64,000 nucleotides of DNA, taken from contig NZ_LMDU01000001.1 in NCBI RefSeq assembly GCF_001425165.1, forward strand, positions 1,209,311-1,273,310. The letters are read 5' to 3'. Under the pieces are notes generated by a model, which saw only the letters and a list, made by a program, of their open reading frames with translations, was not told where the DNA came from and searched no databases. Below, piece after piece: positions 17,953 to 26,198 of this stretch (positions are counted from its first letter, which is position 1; every line of letters starts with the position of its first letter). Position numbers and translations under genes: made by a program. The stretch comes from Pelomonas sp. Root405 (GTDB taxonomy: Bacteria; Pseudomonadota; Gammaproteobacteria; Burkholderiales; Burkholderiaceae_C).

Positions 17953-18501
17953 TCAGACGAACTCGGCGTTCTCGTCAGCGACGCGCGCTGCTTCGTGCAG
18001 CACCTGCGCCAGAGCCAGCAGCAGCAGGCCGAACAGCAGCACCAGGTAGTGGTCCGACGAAAGGCTGAATGCGATCCGGCGCTCGCCCTGAGGGTTGCCC
18101 AGGGTCAGCGCAAGGATGGCGAAGGTATGGCCCAGCGGCTGGGCTGCCGCCAGGGCGCACAGCCCAAAGCCGAGTCGGCGCAGGTGCAGGGCGGGGCGGC
18201 GCGCCAACAGCTCGCCCTGGGCAAAGCAGCCGAACAGCGACCACATCTGCCACAGCGCGAACAGGCTGACCGAAGTCGGCAGCAGCGACGCGGCCAGCCC
18301 ACCCAGCCGGGCGCCCATGTCGAGCTGCATCCGGTCAAGGTTCCAGGTGCGCGTCGCGATCTCGGCGACCCACATCGGGTCAGCCCAGAAGATGAAGGGC
18401 AGGGTGCCGATGACGACGACGCCGAACAGGCAGAGCAACCGCACGACCCAGGCCAGGCGGCGGATGCGGCGCAGGCCTTCGGCGGAGAATGAGTCGGGCA
18501 T
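17953..18501 (-). CDS. DUF2975 membrane protein
   Basis: This 182-residue protein has four predicted membrane helices (about 20-40, 70-95, 118-140, 150-170), which is the DUF2975 pattern. Proteins of this family are commonly encoded next to a small XRE regulator, and the same pairing is seen here; their biochemical role is unknown. I start at the ATG at 18501; a TTG at 18519 is an alternative. It is the first gene of the operon and is divergent from ybaK across an AT-rich region. Confidence 0.8.
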   Translation of the reverse strand: MPDSFSAEGLRRIRRLAWVVRLLCLFGVVVIGTLPFIFWADPMWVAEIATRTWNLDRMQLDMGARLGGLAASLLPTSVSLFALWQMWSLFGCFAQGELLARRPALHLRRLGFGLCALAAAQPLGHTFAILALTLGNPQGERRIAFSLSSDHYLVLLFGLLLLALAQVLHEAARVADENAEFV

Positions 18502-18518
18502 GGCGGCGGCTGGCTTCA

Positions 18519-18586
18519 AAAAACTTACTGTAAAACAATAATTACTTGCCGCACAACAGAATCAATCACCTTCCAGATCCGAGCAG
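18519..18586. promoter_or_regulatory. AT-rich divergent promoter region (DUF2975 operon / ybaK)
   Basis: In this GC-rich neighbourhood the stretch ACTTACTGTAAAACAATAAT stands out as AT-rich. It holds the half-sites TTAC, GTAA and TTAC, including the dyad TTACTGTAA, and is a plausible promoter and operator for the XRE regulator. Confidence 0.45.
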
Positions 18587-19075
18587 ATGAGCAAGAAGAG
18601 CACGCATGTCAGCGAAACCCCGGCAACCCAGGCACTGAAGCGGGCCGGCGTTGCGTTCACCGAGCATGTCTACGACTACGTCGAGCACGGCGGCACGGCG
18701 GAGTCGTCCAAGCAGCTCGGCGTCGAGGAGCATGCCGTGGTCAAGACCCTGGTCATGCAGGACGAGAAGGCCGAGCCGCTGATCGTGCTGATGCATGGCG
18801 ACAAGACGGTCAGCCTGAAAGAGCTGGCACGCCAGATTCCCTGCAAGAAGGTCGAGCCCTGCAAGCCGGACGTGGCCCAGCGCCACAGCGGCTACCAAGT
18901 CGGTGGTACGTCGCCGTTCGGCGTGCGCAAGCCCATGCCGGTATTCGTCGAGGCCAGCATCCTGGCGCTGCAGAAGATCTGCATCAACGGCGGGCGGCGC
19001 GGCTATCTTGTCGGCATCTCACCCCAGGTGCTCACCGAGCTGCTGGGCGCCCGGCCCGTCAACTGTGCCAACTGA
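18587..19075 (+). CDS. ybaK: Cys-tRNA(Pro)/Cys-tRNA(Cys) deacylase YbaK
   Basis: This editing enzyme hydrolyses mischarged Cys-tRNA(Pro) in the cytoplasm. The 162-residue length is typical. The YbaK/EbsC fold is recognisable from SKQLGVEEHAVVKTLV (about 41-56), the catalytic-loop KTVSLKELARQIPCKKVE region, and GYQVGGTSPFGVRKPMPVF (about 102-120), where the GGTSPFG loop forms the substrate pocket. It stands alone, divergent from the DUF2975 operon and ahead of the mgtC-like gene. Confidence 0.94.
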   Translation: MSKKSTHVSETPATQALKRAGVAFTEHVYDYVEHGGTAESSKQLGVEEHAVVKTLVMQDEKAEPLIVLMHGDKTVSLKELARQIPCKKVEPCKPDVAQRHSGYQVGGTSPFGVRKPMPVFVEASILALQKICINGGRRGYLVGISPQVLTELLGARPVNCAN

Positions 19076-19107
19076 CCCCGGCACGCCCTTTGCCTGAGAG
19101 ACCGCTC

Positions 19108-19581
19108 ATGTGGGACACCATCGTTGCGACGCTGCAATCCGAGTTCTCCGATACGCCCGACGTCGAGCAGGTCACGCGCATCCTGACGCGGCTGTTGCTA
19201 GCGGCCCTGCTGGGCGGCGTGCTCGGCTATGAGCGTGAAAGCCAGGGCAAGGCTGCCGGCATCCGCACTCACATGCTGGTGGCGATGGGCGCGGCGCTGT
19301 TCGTGCTGGTGCCCGAGCTTGACGGCATGGCCATCGCCGACATGAGCCGTGTCATCCAGGGCATCGTCACCGGCATCGGCTTTCTCGGCGCGGGGGCCAT
19401 CATCAAGCGCAACACCGAGGAAGACACCCAGGGCCTGACGACGGCGGCCGGCATCTGGATGACGGCCGCCATCGGCGTGGCCTGCGGGCTGGGCCGCGAG
19501 ACCACGGCGCTGCTCAGCACCTTCCTGACACTCGCCGTGCTCGCGGTGTTGCCCCGGCTGCTGAGCCGTGGCAAGCCCTGA
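19108..19581 (+). CDS. MgtC/SapB family membrane protein
   Basis: This 157-residue protein has four to five hydrophobic helices. Family hallmarks are LLLAALLGGVLGYERE (about 27-42), GIRTHMLVAMGAALFVLV and IGFLGAGAIIKR. It has only the MgtC membrane core; the C-terminal ACT-like domain of Salmonella MgtC is absent, so a virulence or Mg-starvation role should not be assumed. The ATG at 19108 is used; a TTG at 19090 is less likely. Confidence 0.9.
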   Translation: MWDTIVATLQSEFSDTPDVEQVTRILTRLLLAALLGGVLGYERESQGKAAGIRTHMLVAMGAALFVLVPELDGMAIADMSRVIQGIVTGIGFLGAGAIIKRNTEEDTQGLTTAAGIWMTAAIGVACGLGRETTALLSTFLTLAVLAVLPRLLSRGKP

Positions 19582-19677
19582 CCTGCCGGTGCTGCTGCCC
19601 GGCATGCGGCCTCGTCCTACGAGCGCAGCGCGCCACCCCTGATCGGCGTGCCGGCAGCAGCTGCCACACTGGCCGCG

Positions 19678-20010
19678 ATGTCGACGCAAACCCAACGCAT
19701 GACGGGCCGCGAGACGCTGGACCTGGCGTTCGCGCAGCTCACGGACGTGTTGCCCGGCCGTGCCGCCCGCTGGCTGGCGTGGTTGCGCAGCCCGAAGGCG
19801 ATCTGGCTGCGCATCCCGGCGGGGCTGCTGTGCATCGCGGCGGCGGCCTTCTGGTTCATGCCCATCATCGGCATCGAATGGCTGCCGGTCGGCCTGCTGT
19901 TGCTCGCCGAGGACGTGCCATTCCTGCGCAAGCCGGTCGGCAAGCTCATCCTCTTTCTGCTGGCGCGCTGGCGGCGCCTGCAGCTGTGGTGGCGGGCGCG
20001 CCGGCGTTAG
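19678..20010 (+). CDS. small membrane protein of unknown function
   Basis: This 110-residue protein has a hydrophobic hairpin (about 43-80) with the central sequence GIEWLPVGLLLLAEDVPFLRKP and a Trp/Arg-rich C-terminal tail. It starts at the second in-frame Met, whose downstream sequence looks coding. I recognise no named family. It lies alone between the mgtC-like gene and plsY on the same strand. Confidence 0.65.
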   Translation: MSTQTQRMTGRETLDLAFAQLTDVLPGRAARWLAWLRSPKAIWLRIPAGLLCIAAAAFWFMPIIGIEWLPVGLLLLAEDVPFLRKPVGKLILFLLARWRRLQLWWRARRR

Positions 20011-20046
20011 CGCCTGGCGCCTCGGGCTGCATGACAATGCCGCCCC

Positions 20047-20709
20047 ATGCAAACCGTCCTTCCCCTGCTTGCCGCGCTGGTCGGCTACCTGATCGGCTCG
20101 CTGTCCTTCGCCGTCATCATCAGCCGGGCCATGGGCCTGTCGGACCCGCGCTCGTATGGCTCGGGCAACCCCGGCGCCACCAACGTGCTGCGCTCGGGCA
20201 ACAAGGCTGCCGCCGTCCTGACGCTGGCCTTCGACGCGCTCAAGGGCTACCTGCCCGTGCTGGCCGTGCTGATCTGGGGAGCGCGCTTCGGACTGGGCGA
20301 GGGCACGGCCGCGCTGGTCGGGCTGGCCGCCTTCCTCGGCCACCTGTGGCCCATCTTCTTCAAGTTCAAGGGCGGCAAGGGCGTGGCCACGGCGGCCGGC
20401 GTCATCTTTGCGCTCAACCCGGTGCTGGGTCTGTTCACGCTGGCGACCTGGCTCATCATTGCCTGGTTCAGCCGCTACTCGTCGCTGGCCGCCATCGTGT
20501 CGGCCGCGTTCGCGCCGATGTATCAGTTGCTCATTTGGGAAGCCGGCCCCACCGCGCTGGCCCTGATCATCATGGGCCTGCTGCTGGTCTGGCGCCACCA
20601 GGCCAACATCAAGAAGCTGATGGCGGGCACCGAGAGCAAGCTTGGACACAAGGCCGCGGCGCCCGCACCCAAACCCGTCAAACCCGCCAAGAACCGGAAG
20701 AAAGCATGA
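20047..20709 (+). CDS. plsY: acyl-phosphate glycerol-3-phosphate acyltransferase
   Basis: PlsY transfers the acyl group from acyl phosphate to glycerol-3-phosphate, the first step of membrane phospholipid synthesis in the PlsX/PlsY route. The 220-residue protein has the three signature loops: GSxNPGATN ([14 protein letters not shown], about 39-52), [12 protein letters not shown] (about 107-118) and the polar segment before the last helix, within a five-helix membrane core. A Lys/Pro-rich C-terminal tail (about 195-220) is extra. Its stop overlaps the ridA-like start as ATGA. Confidence 0.96.
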   Translation: MQTVLPLLAALVGYLIGSLSFAVIISRAMGLSDPRSYGSGNPGATNVLRSGNKAAAVLTLAFDALKGYLPVLAVLIWGARFGLGEGTAALVGLAAFLGHLWPIFFKFKGGKGVATAAGVIFALNPVLGLFTLATWLIIAWFSRYSSLAAIVSAAFAPMYQLLIWEAGPTALALIIMGLLLVWRHQANIKKLMAGTESKLGHKAAAPAPKPVKPAKNRKKA

Positions 20710-21077
20710 CCGCCTCCACCCCTTCCTCCTCCGCTGTCGAACGTTTCGACATCGGCGCCCGCCTGTCCGAGATGGCCGTCTACAACGGCGTTGCCTACCT
20801 GGCCGGCCAGGTGCCCGAGGACGCCAGCGCGGACATCACCGGCCAGACGGCCCAGGTGCTGGCCGCCATCGACAAGCTGCTGGCGCGCGCCGGCACCGAC
20901 AAGAGCCGCATCCTGCGCGCCCAGATCTACCTGGCCGACCGCGCCGACTTCCCCGGCATGAACGCCGCCTGGGACGCTTGGGTCGCCACCGGCCACACGC
21001 CGCCGCGCGCCACGGTGATCGCCGGCCTGGCCAGGCCCGAGTGGAAGGTCGAGATCGTCGTCACGGCTGCCGTCTAA
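20706..21077 (+). CDS. RidA/YjgF/UK114 family protein
   Basis: This 123-residue protein belongs to the enamine/imine deaminase superfamily. It has the [17 protein letters not shown]-terminal strand region, the helix [16 protein letters not shown], and the C-terminal [23 protein letters not shown], where the Arg of PPRATV matches the family's catalytic Arg. It resembles a RidA paralogue subgroup rather than canonical RidA, so deaminase activity is likely but not certain. It is translationally coupled to plsY. Its stop overlaps the stop of the convergent helicase gene. Confidence 0.88.
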   Translation: MTASTPSSSAVERFDIGARLSEMAVYNGVAYLAGQVPEDASADITGQTAQVLAAIDKLLARAGTDKSRILRAQIYLADRADFPGMNAAWDAWVATGHTPPRATVIAGLARPEWKVEIVVTAAV

Positions 21078-23080
21078 GCGCCGCTGGCGCGCTGGCGCCA
21101 GAAGTCGGTGTCGAACACCTGCTGCGCGCCGGTGCTCGCGTTGATCAACCAGAACTGGCTGCCGTCGGCACTGACGCGCGCGACTTCGCCGCTGTGCCGC
21201 CCTGCGGTGACACGACGCCCGATGGCATTGGCCGGAAAGCCAGGCTGGCGTGCCAGCTCGATCAAGGGCTGGGCGGTGCGGTCGTCCGCCGCCAGCCGCA
21301 GTTTCTGAACCAGCGGCGCCAGGAACGGGCTGGTCGCGTCAGCGCCTGACACGAACACCACCAGCTTGGCCTGCGCGCGGCTCAATGCGACATTGAGCAG
21401 GCGCTGCGCTTCCTCGCCCTGCAAGAAGAGCTGGGCGCCGTCGGCCGGGTCGAACAGCACGACCGGCGCCTCGCTGCCCTGGGCCCGGTGCACCGTGCTG
21501 ACCCGCAGCGAGTCGGGCAGGCCCCGCGCCTGCAGGCAGCGCCGGATGAGTGCCCGCTGGGCGCGGAACGGGGTCAGCACGATCAGCTCGTCAGGGCGCC
21601 AGGCGCCGCTGGTCAAGGAGCCCGCAATCAGTTCGGCGATCGCCTCGGCCGACTCGCGCCGCACCGGCCCGCGCGCCTGCGCCGACCAACCGCCGTCGTG
21701 CTGCATGCGGTGCACCTGCACATGTTCATCGGGGCCGATGGCGCCCAGGGCACGGCGGCGCGCCGCCTGCCAGTCGGCCGTGGTGTCGGTCGCCACGCGC
21801 AAGGCGCCGTCGTAGAACAGCTGGCTGACCAGGTCGCCAATCGGCGCCGCCATGCGCGACTGCTCGTCCAGCAGCGCGACCGATGCGCCCTTGCGCGGCA
21901 TCTCGCCGAATGCCGACCGCCCCAGCCAGCGCCGCGCGCCACGGTCCTCGCTGCGCAGCACCGGCGACAGTTGCTGCGGGTCGCCCGCGAACAGCCGGGC
22001 GTGACCCAGCGGCATCAGCACCAGCGCGTGCGCCAGGCTGACCTGGCTGGCCTCGTCGAACACCACCAGGTCGAAGGGCGGCTCGTCGTCGGCGCTCAGC
22101 TCGCGCAGCGACTTCAGCGTGAAGGCCGCGCGCGTCGTCGTCATCGCGGCCAGGCGGCAGCGCCGCAGCACCTTCAGCGACGCGGCGCGCAGCTCGTCAC
22201 GCAGGGCCGCCACGCGGTCGGCCCAGGCCTTCAGCGCGTTCGCGTCACGCGCCGACGGACGCTGGCTTTCGGCGCGGGCCAGCCGCGCGATCAGGTCGGC
22301 GTCCTCGGTCGGGATCAGGTGCTCGCGGCCGGCATAGGCCGCCGCATCGAAGCGCGTGCCCAGCCGTTGCACGCACGGCCGGTGCTGCTCGCGCCGGCCC
22401 TTCTGCAGCGCCTTGTCGACCGCCAGCGTCGCGAGGTCCACCGCGTGGTTGGTCGTCGACAGCAGCAGCACGCGCGCGTCGGGCCGTGTGTCCAGGTACT
22501 CGGCCAGCAGCACGCCGAGCGTCGTCGTCTTGCCGGTGCCCGGCGGGCCCCACAGAAAGGCGCTGCTGTGGCCGACGAGGGCGAGCGCCTCACGCTGCGC
22601 TGTGCGCAGCCAGCGAAAGGGCGCGCCGGTCAGCGCCGGCCCGGCGTCGACGCGCTGCGGCCGGCTCAGGTCCGGCAGGCAGGCCAGCGCACGCTCCGCC
22701 CACGGGGTGTCCCACCAGGCGTCGGCGACCGCGTTCAGGAAGCGCGTCGGATACAGGCGGATCAGGTGGTCTGGCGGTGGTGGGGCGCTGCTGGCGTTCT
22801 GCAGCACCAGCTGGTCGTCCTCGGCGACGACGGCCAGCACGCTGGCCCCGCCTTTGGCCGGCGCGCCCCACCAGGCGCTGGCGCCGTCCAGGCTGTCGTC
22901 CAGCAGCGCCTGGGCCGACGCCGCGCCCGGCCGCTGGCCCTCGGCGAACACGTAGCCCGGCTCCAGCGTCACCCGCCAAAGCGCGCCGTCGCGCTCGGTG
23001 TGAAGCACCTTGAAGTCGTAGAACTCGGGCGTGGCCGACAGCTCGGCAGTCAGCGCCGCGCGGACGTCGGCAAGGCTCAT
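21074..23080 (-). CDS. SF1 (Upf1-like) AAA helicase/ATPase
   Basis: This 668-residue protein has Walker A GPPGTGKTTT (178-187), Walker B VVFDEASQ (about 335-342), the Q-rich GDPQQLSPV motif III region (about 363), motif IV LTPFRAQ and motif VI LNVALSRAQAKLVVF. The layout is that of the Upf1/DNA2-like superfamily 1B helicases. About 140 N-terminal residues look like a separate nucleic-acid-binding region; the last 60 residues look like a small beta domain. The cellular role is unknown. The gene converges on the ridA-like gene with a 4-nt stop overlap. Confidence 0.9.
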   Translation of the reverse strand: MSLADVRAALTAELSATPEFYDFKVLHTERDGALWRVTLEPGYVFAEGQRPGAASAQALLDDSLDGASAWWGAPAKGGASVLAVVAEDDQLVLQNASSAPPPPDHLIRLYPTRFLNAVADAWWDTPWAERALACLPDLSRPQRVDAGPALTGAPFRWLRTAQREALALVGHSSAFLWGPPGTGKTTTLGVLLAEYLDTRPDARVLLLSTTNHAVDLATLAVDKALQKGRREQHRPCVQRLGTRFDAAAYAGREHLIPTEDADLIARLARAESQRPSARDANALKAWADRVAALRDELRAASLKVLRRCRLAAMTTTRAAFTLKSLRELSADDEPPFDLVVFDEASQVSLAHALVLMPLGHARLFAGDPQQLSPVLRSEDRGARRWLGRSAFGEMPRKGASVALLDEQSRMAAPIGDLVSQLFYDGALRVATDTTADWQAARRRALGAIGPDEHVQVHRMQHDGGWSAQARGPVRRESAEAIAELIAGSLTSGAWRPDELIVLTPFRAQRALIRRCLQARGLPDSLRVSTVHRAQGSEAPVVLFDPADGAQLFLQGEEAQRLLNVALSRAQAKLVVFVSGADATSPFLAPLVQKLRLAADDRTAQPLIELARQPGFPANAIGRRVTAGRHSGEVARVSADGSQFWLINASTGAQQVFDTDFWRQRASGA

Positions 23081-23135
23081 CGGCGGGAAAGGGGCGGGTA
23101 CGGGAGGGCGGCACTTTAGCCGCCGCCCGCTGCCA

Positions 23136-24338
23136 TCACGGTGGCATCTTGAAGTCGGCCGGCAACAGCTTGACGACCCGCGTCATCTGCAACGTGGGCA
23201 CATCGTTGCCGCCGACCCGGTGGGCAACGCTCTTGCCCGACGCAACGTGGCCGGTGTGGCGCGCCAGCGGCTTGTCGCCGTAGCGGGGTTCGGTCACGAC
23301 CTGCAGCTGGCCGTCCGGGTCCTGGGTCACTGTGAAGTCCAGCCGCCAGCTGCTGGCCGGCGTGGCGCCCCACTGGATGCTGGTGCGCGCGCCGAGCGTC
23401 GTGATCAGGCGCGGCGACGCCTTGAATTCACCGGTGGACACCTGGAGCTGGATCTCGATCTTCTGCGCGCTGGCCGCCACCGGCGCGTCGGGCTCGCTGC
23501 CCTGCGCGGCATAGGCGGCGCCGATGATGCCCAGCAGCGCGGCACAGAGCACGGCGGCACGGCGGCGTGGCAGCAGGCGGGGGTGGTTCAGCATTTCAAT
23601 CCTTTCGACGAGTGGGTGGGTGGTGCCCCAGCGGCTGGCCAGCGGCGCGCCGAGGCTGTTGAGCCCATGTGCCGCGAGCAGCGCGCGGGTGTAGATGGCG
23701 GTGGCCGCGGGTCGAGTGGCGAGCACCGCGGCATCGCAGGCCAGCTCCTGGTCGGCCTGCATGCGTCTCGCAGCCCACCAGGCCAGCGGGTTCCACCAAT
23801 GCAGTGCCGTGATCGCGCAGGCGAGCAGGTTCCAGAGGTTATCGAGTCGGTCGCGGTGCACCTGCTCATGGGCAATGACGAGCTCTCGCTCCGCTACGTC
23901 GAAGCGTGATTCGAAGTCCGCCGGCAGCGCGATGCGCGGGCGCAGCAAGCCGACGAGCGCGGGACTGGTGCCCGCTGGCAGCCGATCTCCGAAGCGCGCG
24001 AGCCGCCTTTGCCGACGCGCCTGCACGGCAACGACGACGACGGCGCCGCCCAGCCACAACAGCAGCCAGAGGGGTGCCTGGCTGGACAGTGGTGCCGGCA
24101 GCGCGGGCAACAGGCCGGCTTGGCCGCCGGCAGCGGCCTGCAGCACCACGGCGAGCGGCTCCTGCTGTGGGCGTGGCAGCGCCGGCGTTAGAAGCAAAGC
24201 CGGCAGCAGCAGCCAGGCCGCATAGGTGGCACCGGCGCTCAGCCGCTTCAGCAGCGGGCGCAGCGCCCGCAGCAGCGCAATGCCGAGGCAGAGGAGCAGC
24301 GACTGCTGCAGCAGGACGGTGAGCATCGCGTCAGTCAT
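23136..24338 (-). CDS. M56 (BlaR1-type) membrane metallopeptidase without penicillin sensor
   Basis: This 400-residue protein has N-terminal membrane helices (about 5-25, 38-55, 88-105), the zinc protease motif HEQVH (157-161) and ELACDAAVL, then another helix (about 260-280). The C-terminal 115 residues form a presumed periplasmic domain, but not the beta-lactam-binding domain of BlaR1. In the BlaR1/BlaI model the peptidase triggers removal of the repressor; here the signal must be something else. Its ATG lies inside the blaI-like gene's 3' end (8-nt overlap), so the two are coupled. Confidence 0.88.
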   Translation of the reverse strand: MTDAMLTVLLQQSLLLCLGIALLRALRPLLKRLSAGATYAAWLLLPALLLTPALPRPQQEPLAVVLQAAAGGQAGLLPALPAPLSSQAPLWLLLWLGGAVVVVAVQARRQRRLARFGDRLPAGTSPALVGLLRPRIALPADFESRFDVAERELVIAHEQVHRDRLDNLWNLLACAITALHWWNPLAWWAARRMQADQELACDAAVLATRPAATAIYTRALLAAHGLNSLGAPLASRWGTTHPLVERIEMLNHPRLLPRRRAAVLCAALLGIIGAAYAAQGSEPDAPVAASAQKIEIQLQVSTGEFKASPRLITTLGARTSIQWGATPASSWRLDFTVTQDPDGQLQVVTEPRYGDKPLARHTGHVASGKSVAHRVGGNDVPTLQMTRVVKLLPADFKMPP

Positions 24339-24708
24339 GCCCCTGCTCCTTCAGCAGCGCCTTCAGCGCCGCGATGTCGTCGGCATTGAGCTTGCGCTCG
24401 GAAGCGAACTGCGCCACCAGCGGCGCCAGCCGCCCGCCGAAAAGCCGGTCGATCAGCGACAGACCGGTGTCGGCGACCCATGCCTCTTCAGGAATGGCAG
24501 GCGCGTACAGGAAGCGCCGGCCGTCTCGCTCGGCGGTCACGGCCCCCTTCTTCAGCAGCCGGTTCAACAGCGTCTTCACGGTAGCCGGCTGCCAGCCCTG
24601 TCTGGCGCCCAGCGTGGTGGCGAGGTCTTCGGCGGTCTGCGGCGAGCGCTGCCAGAGCTGGCGCATGACCATGCTCTCGGCATCGCTGATGGTGGGTGGC
24701 GTCGTCAT
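24331..24708 (-). CDS. BlaI/MecI/CopY family repressor
   Basis: This 125-residue protein has an N-terminal winged helix (SDAESMVMRQLWQRSPQTAEDL, then WQPATVKTLLNRLLKKGAV, then GRRFLYAP) and a C-terminal dimerisation helix, the standard BlaI form. Two matching TTAC-N4-GTAA dyads lie immediately upstream, so autorepression is likely. It forms an operon with the M56 peptidase. No beta-lactamase is adjacent; the divergently transcribed neighbour is a PPK2 gene, which could share control. Confidence 0.93.
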   Translation of the reverse strand: MTTPPTISDAESMVMRQLWQRSPQTAEDLATTLGARQGWQPATVKTLLNRLLKKGAVTAERDGRRFLYAPAIPEEAWVADTGLSLIDRLFGGRLAPLVAQFASERKLNADDIAALKALLKEQGHD

Positions 24709-24711
24709 TGA

Positions 24712-24749
24712 TTACGTCTGTAAACGATGGTTAATGATTACGCTTGTAA
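24712..24749. promoter_or_regulatory. twin BlaI-type operators
   Basis: Two dyads TTAC-N4-GTAA lie at 24712-24723 and 24738-24749, 26 bp apart centre to centre. They are embedded in a near-perfect 20-bp direct repeat (ATTACG...GTAAACGATG). BlaI-family operators contain TAC/GTA half-sites, and these sit directly ahead of the blaI start at 24708. Confidence 0.8.
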
Positions 24750-24841
24750 ACGATGACGTCAAGCCCGGGTTGTCACGACGTCGCCACATTGTTGATCGAG
24801 CATCCCGGGTTCGGCCGCCGTCGCGGCCCGGAGCCGCTGTA

Positions 24842-25738
24842 GTGAGCCACATCGAAGACGAACTGGTGAAGCGCATTCACCGCGACCTGCAGGACGATTT
24901 CGACGAGGAGCTGGAGCTTGAACTTGAGGACCGCGAGCCCGGCGTCGTGGCCAGCGACGACGCGTCGGCCGAGCGCAAGCGCTATTTCCGTGAGCTGTTC
25001 CGGCTGCAGAGCGAGCTGGTCAAGCTGCAGGACTGGGTGGTGCACAGCGGCCACAAGGTCGTCATCCTGTTCGAAGGCCGCGACGCCGCCGGCAAGGGCG
25101 GTGTCATCAAGCGGATCACGCAGCGGCTCAATCCGCGCGTCTGCCGCGTGGCAGCGCTGCCGGCGCCCAACAACCGTGAGCGCACGCAGTGGTATTTCCA
25201 GCGCTATGTGTCGCACCTACCGGCGGCTGGCGAGATCGTGCTGTTCGACCGCAGTTGGTACAACCGCGCCGGCGTCGAGCGCGTGATGGGCTTCTGCACC
25301 GACGACGAGTACGAAGAGTTCTTCCGCTCGGCGCCGGAGTTCGAGCGCATGCTGGTGCGCTCGGGCATCCAGCTCATCAAGTACTGGTTCTCGATCAGCG
25401 ACGACGAGCAGCGCGTGCGCTTCCTGGGTCGCATCCATGACCCGCTCAAGCAATGGAAGTTGAGCCCCATGGACCTGGAGTCGCGCCGCCGCTGGGAGGC
25501 CTACACCTCGGCCAAAGAGGTGATGCTGGAGCGCACCCACATCCCCGAGTCGCCGTGGTGGGTCGTCAAGGCCGACGACAAGAAGCGCGCACGGCTGAAC
25601 TGCATCCACCACCTGCTGGGCCAGATGCCCTACCAGGAGGTACCGCATGCCGACATCGAGCTGCCCGCGCGTGAACGCCGTGAGGACTACCTGCGCAACC
25701 CGGTGCCGGACAACATCGTCGTGCCCGAGGTCTATTGA
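24842..25738 (+). CDS. ppk2: polyphosphate kinase 2, class I-like
   Basis: PPK2 uses polyphosphate to phosphorylate nucleotides (class I mainly converts GDP/ADP to GTP/ATP). The 298-residue protein has Walker A GRDAAGKGG (79-87), Walker B LFDRSWYNRAG (about 130-140) and the Arg-rich lid LESRRRWEAYTSAKEVML (about 205-222). An acidic N-terminal helix (about 5-33) is typical of the P. aeruginosa-type subfamily. The GTG start at 24842 is chosen because the coding resemblance begins there; an ATG lies only far upstream in the blaI gene. It is divergent from blaI and belongs with ppk1, ppx and a second PPK2 in this window. Confidence 0.92.
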   Translation: MSHIEDELVKRIHRDLQDDFDEELELELEDREPGVVASDDASAERKRYFRELFRLQSELVKLQDWVVHSGHKVVILFEGRDAAGKGGVIKRITQRLNPRVCRVAALPAPNNRERTQWYFQRYVSHLPAAGEIVLFDRSWYNRAGVERVMGFCTDDEYEEFFRSAPEFERMLVRSGIQLIKYWFSISDDEQRVRFLGRIHDPLKQWKLSPMDLESRRRWEAYTSAKEVMLERTHIPESPWWVVKADDKKRARLNCIHHLLGQMPYQEVPHADIELPARERREDYLRNPVPDNIVVPEVY

Positions 25739-25759
25739 GCGGCGTCTAGCATTGGGTCC

Positions 25760-26104
25760 ATGAAATGGCCTCCTCTCTCCTTGCTCGTCGTCGTCGGTGT
25801 GACCGTGCTGGGTTCGTGGGCCTGGCGCAGCCATGTCTCCGCCGCCGACGGCGAACTGCTGGCGCAGCGCGTGAAGCCGGGCGACATCCGCATGATCTCG
25901 TCGGAGACCTGCGGCTGGTGCACGGCCGCGCGGCGCTGGATGAAGGCCGAAGGCGTGCCCTTCAGCGAATGCTTCATCGAGCGCGATGCGCAGTGCCTGG
26001 CGGACTACCAGGCGCTGGGCGGCGCCGGCACACCGACGCTGGTCGTGCGCGGCCAGCGCGTGCTGGGCTTTGACCGCGCCCGCATCATCGAAATTCTGGA
26101 ATAG
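25760..26104 (+). CDS. membrane-anchored glutaredoxin-like protein
   Basis: This 114-residue protein has an N-terminal hydrophobic segment (about 5-22, likely an uncleaved anchor or signal), then a glutaredoxin-like domain. The active-site CGWC is at 51-54 and the cis-Pro loop GTPT at 90-93. Two further Cys (71, 79) are unusual. It is predicted to face the periplasm, where it could act as a thiol-disulphide exchanger. It follows the PPK2 gene by 21 nt. A large hairpin follows its stop. Confidence 0.85.
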   Translation: MKWPPLSLLVVVGVTVLGSWAWRSHVSAADGELLAQRVKPGDIRMISSETCGWCTAARRWMKAEGVPFSECFIERDAQCLADYQALGGAGTPTLVVRGQRVLGFDRARIIEILE

Positions 26105-26156
26105 GCCGAGCCGAGTCGGCAACGCTGACTCAGCAGCGCTGGCGACTCGGCTCGGC
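26105..26156. terminator. large hairpin between convergent genes
   Basis: GCCGAGCCGAGTCG (26105-26118) is the perfect reverse complement of 26143-26156, and the inner sequence can form a further CGCTG/CAGCG stem. It lies immediately after the glutaredoxin stop and before the convergent VVVTG gene. There is no U-run, so a Rho-assisted or bidirectional terminator is likely. Confidence 0.6.
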
Positions 26157-26198
26157 GGCGGTGGACGTTGGCGTCGTGGGCATTGCAGACGACGCCGT

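Noticed and set aside
19108..19581. Virulence factor MgtC
   Set aside because: Only the membrane core is present, and the family is common in free-living bacteria.
23136..24708. Beta-lactam resistance sensor system
   Set aside because: The M56 protein lacks a penicillin-binding domain and no beta-lactamase is adjacent, so a resistance label is not supported.
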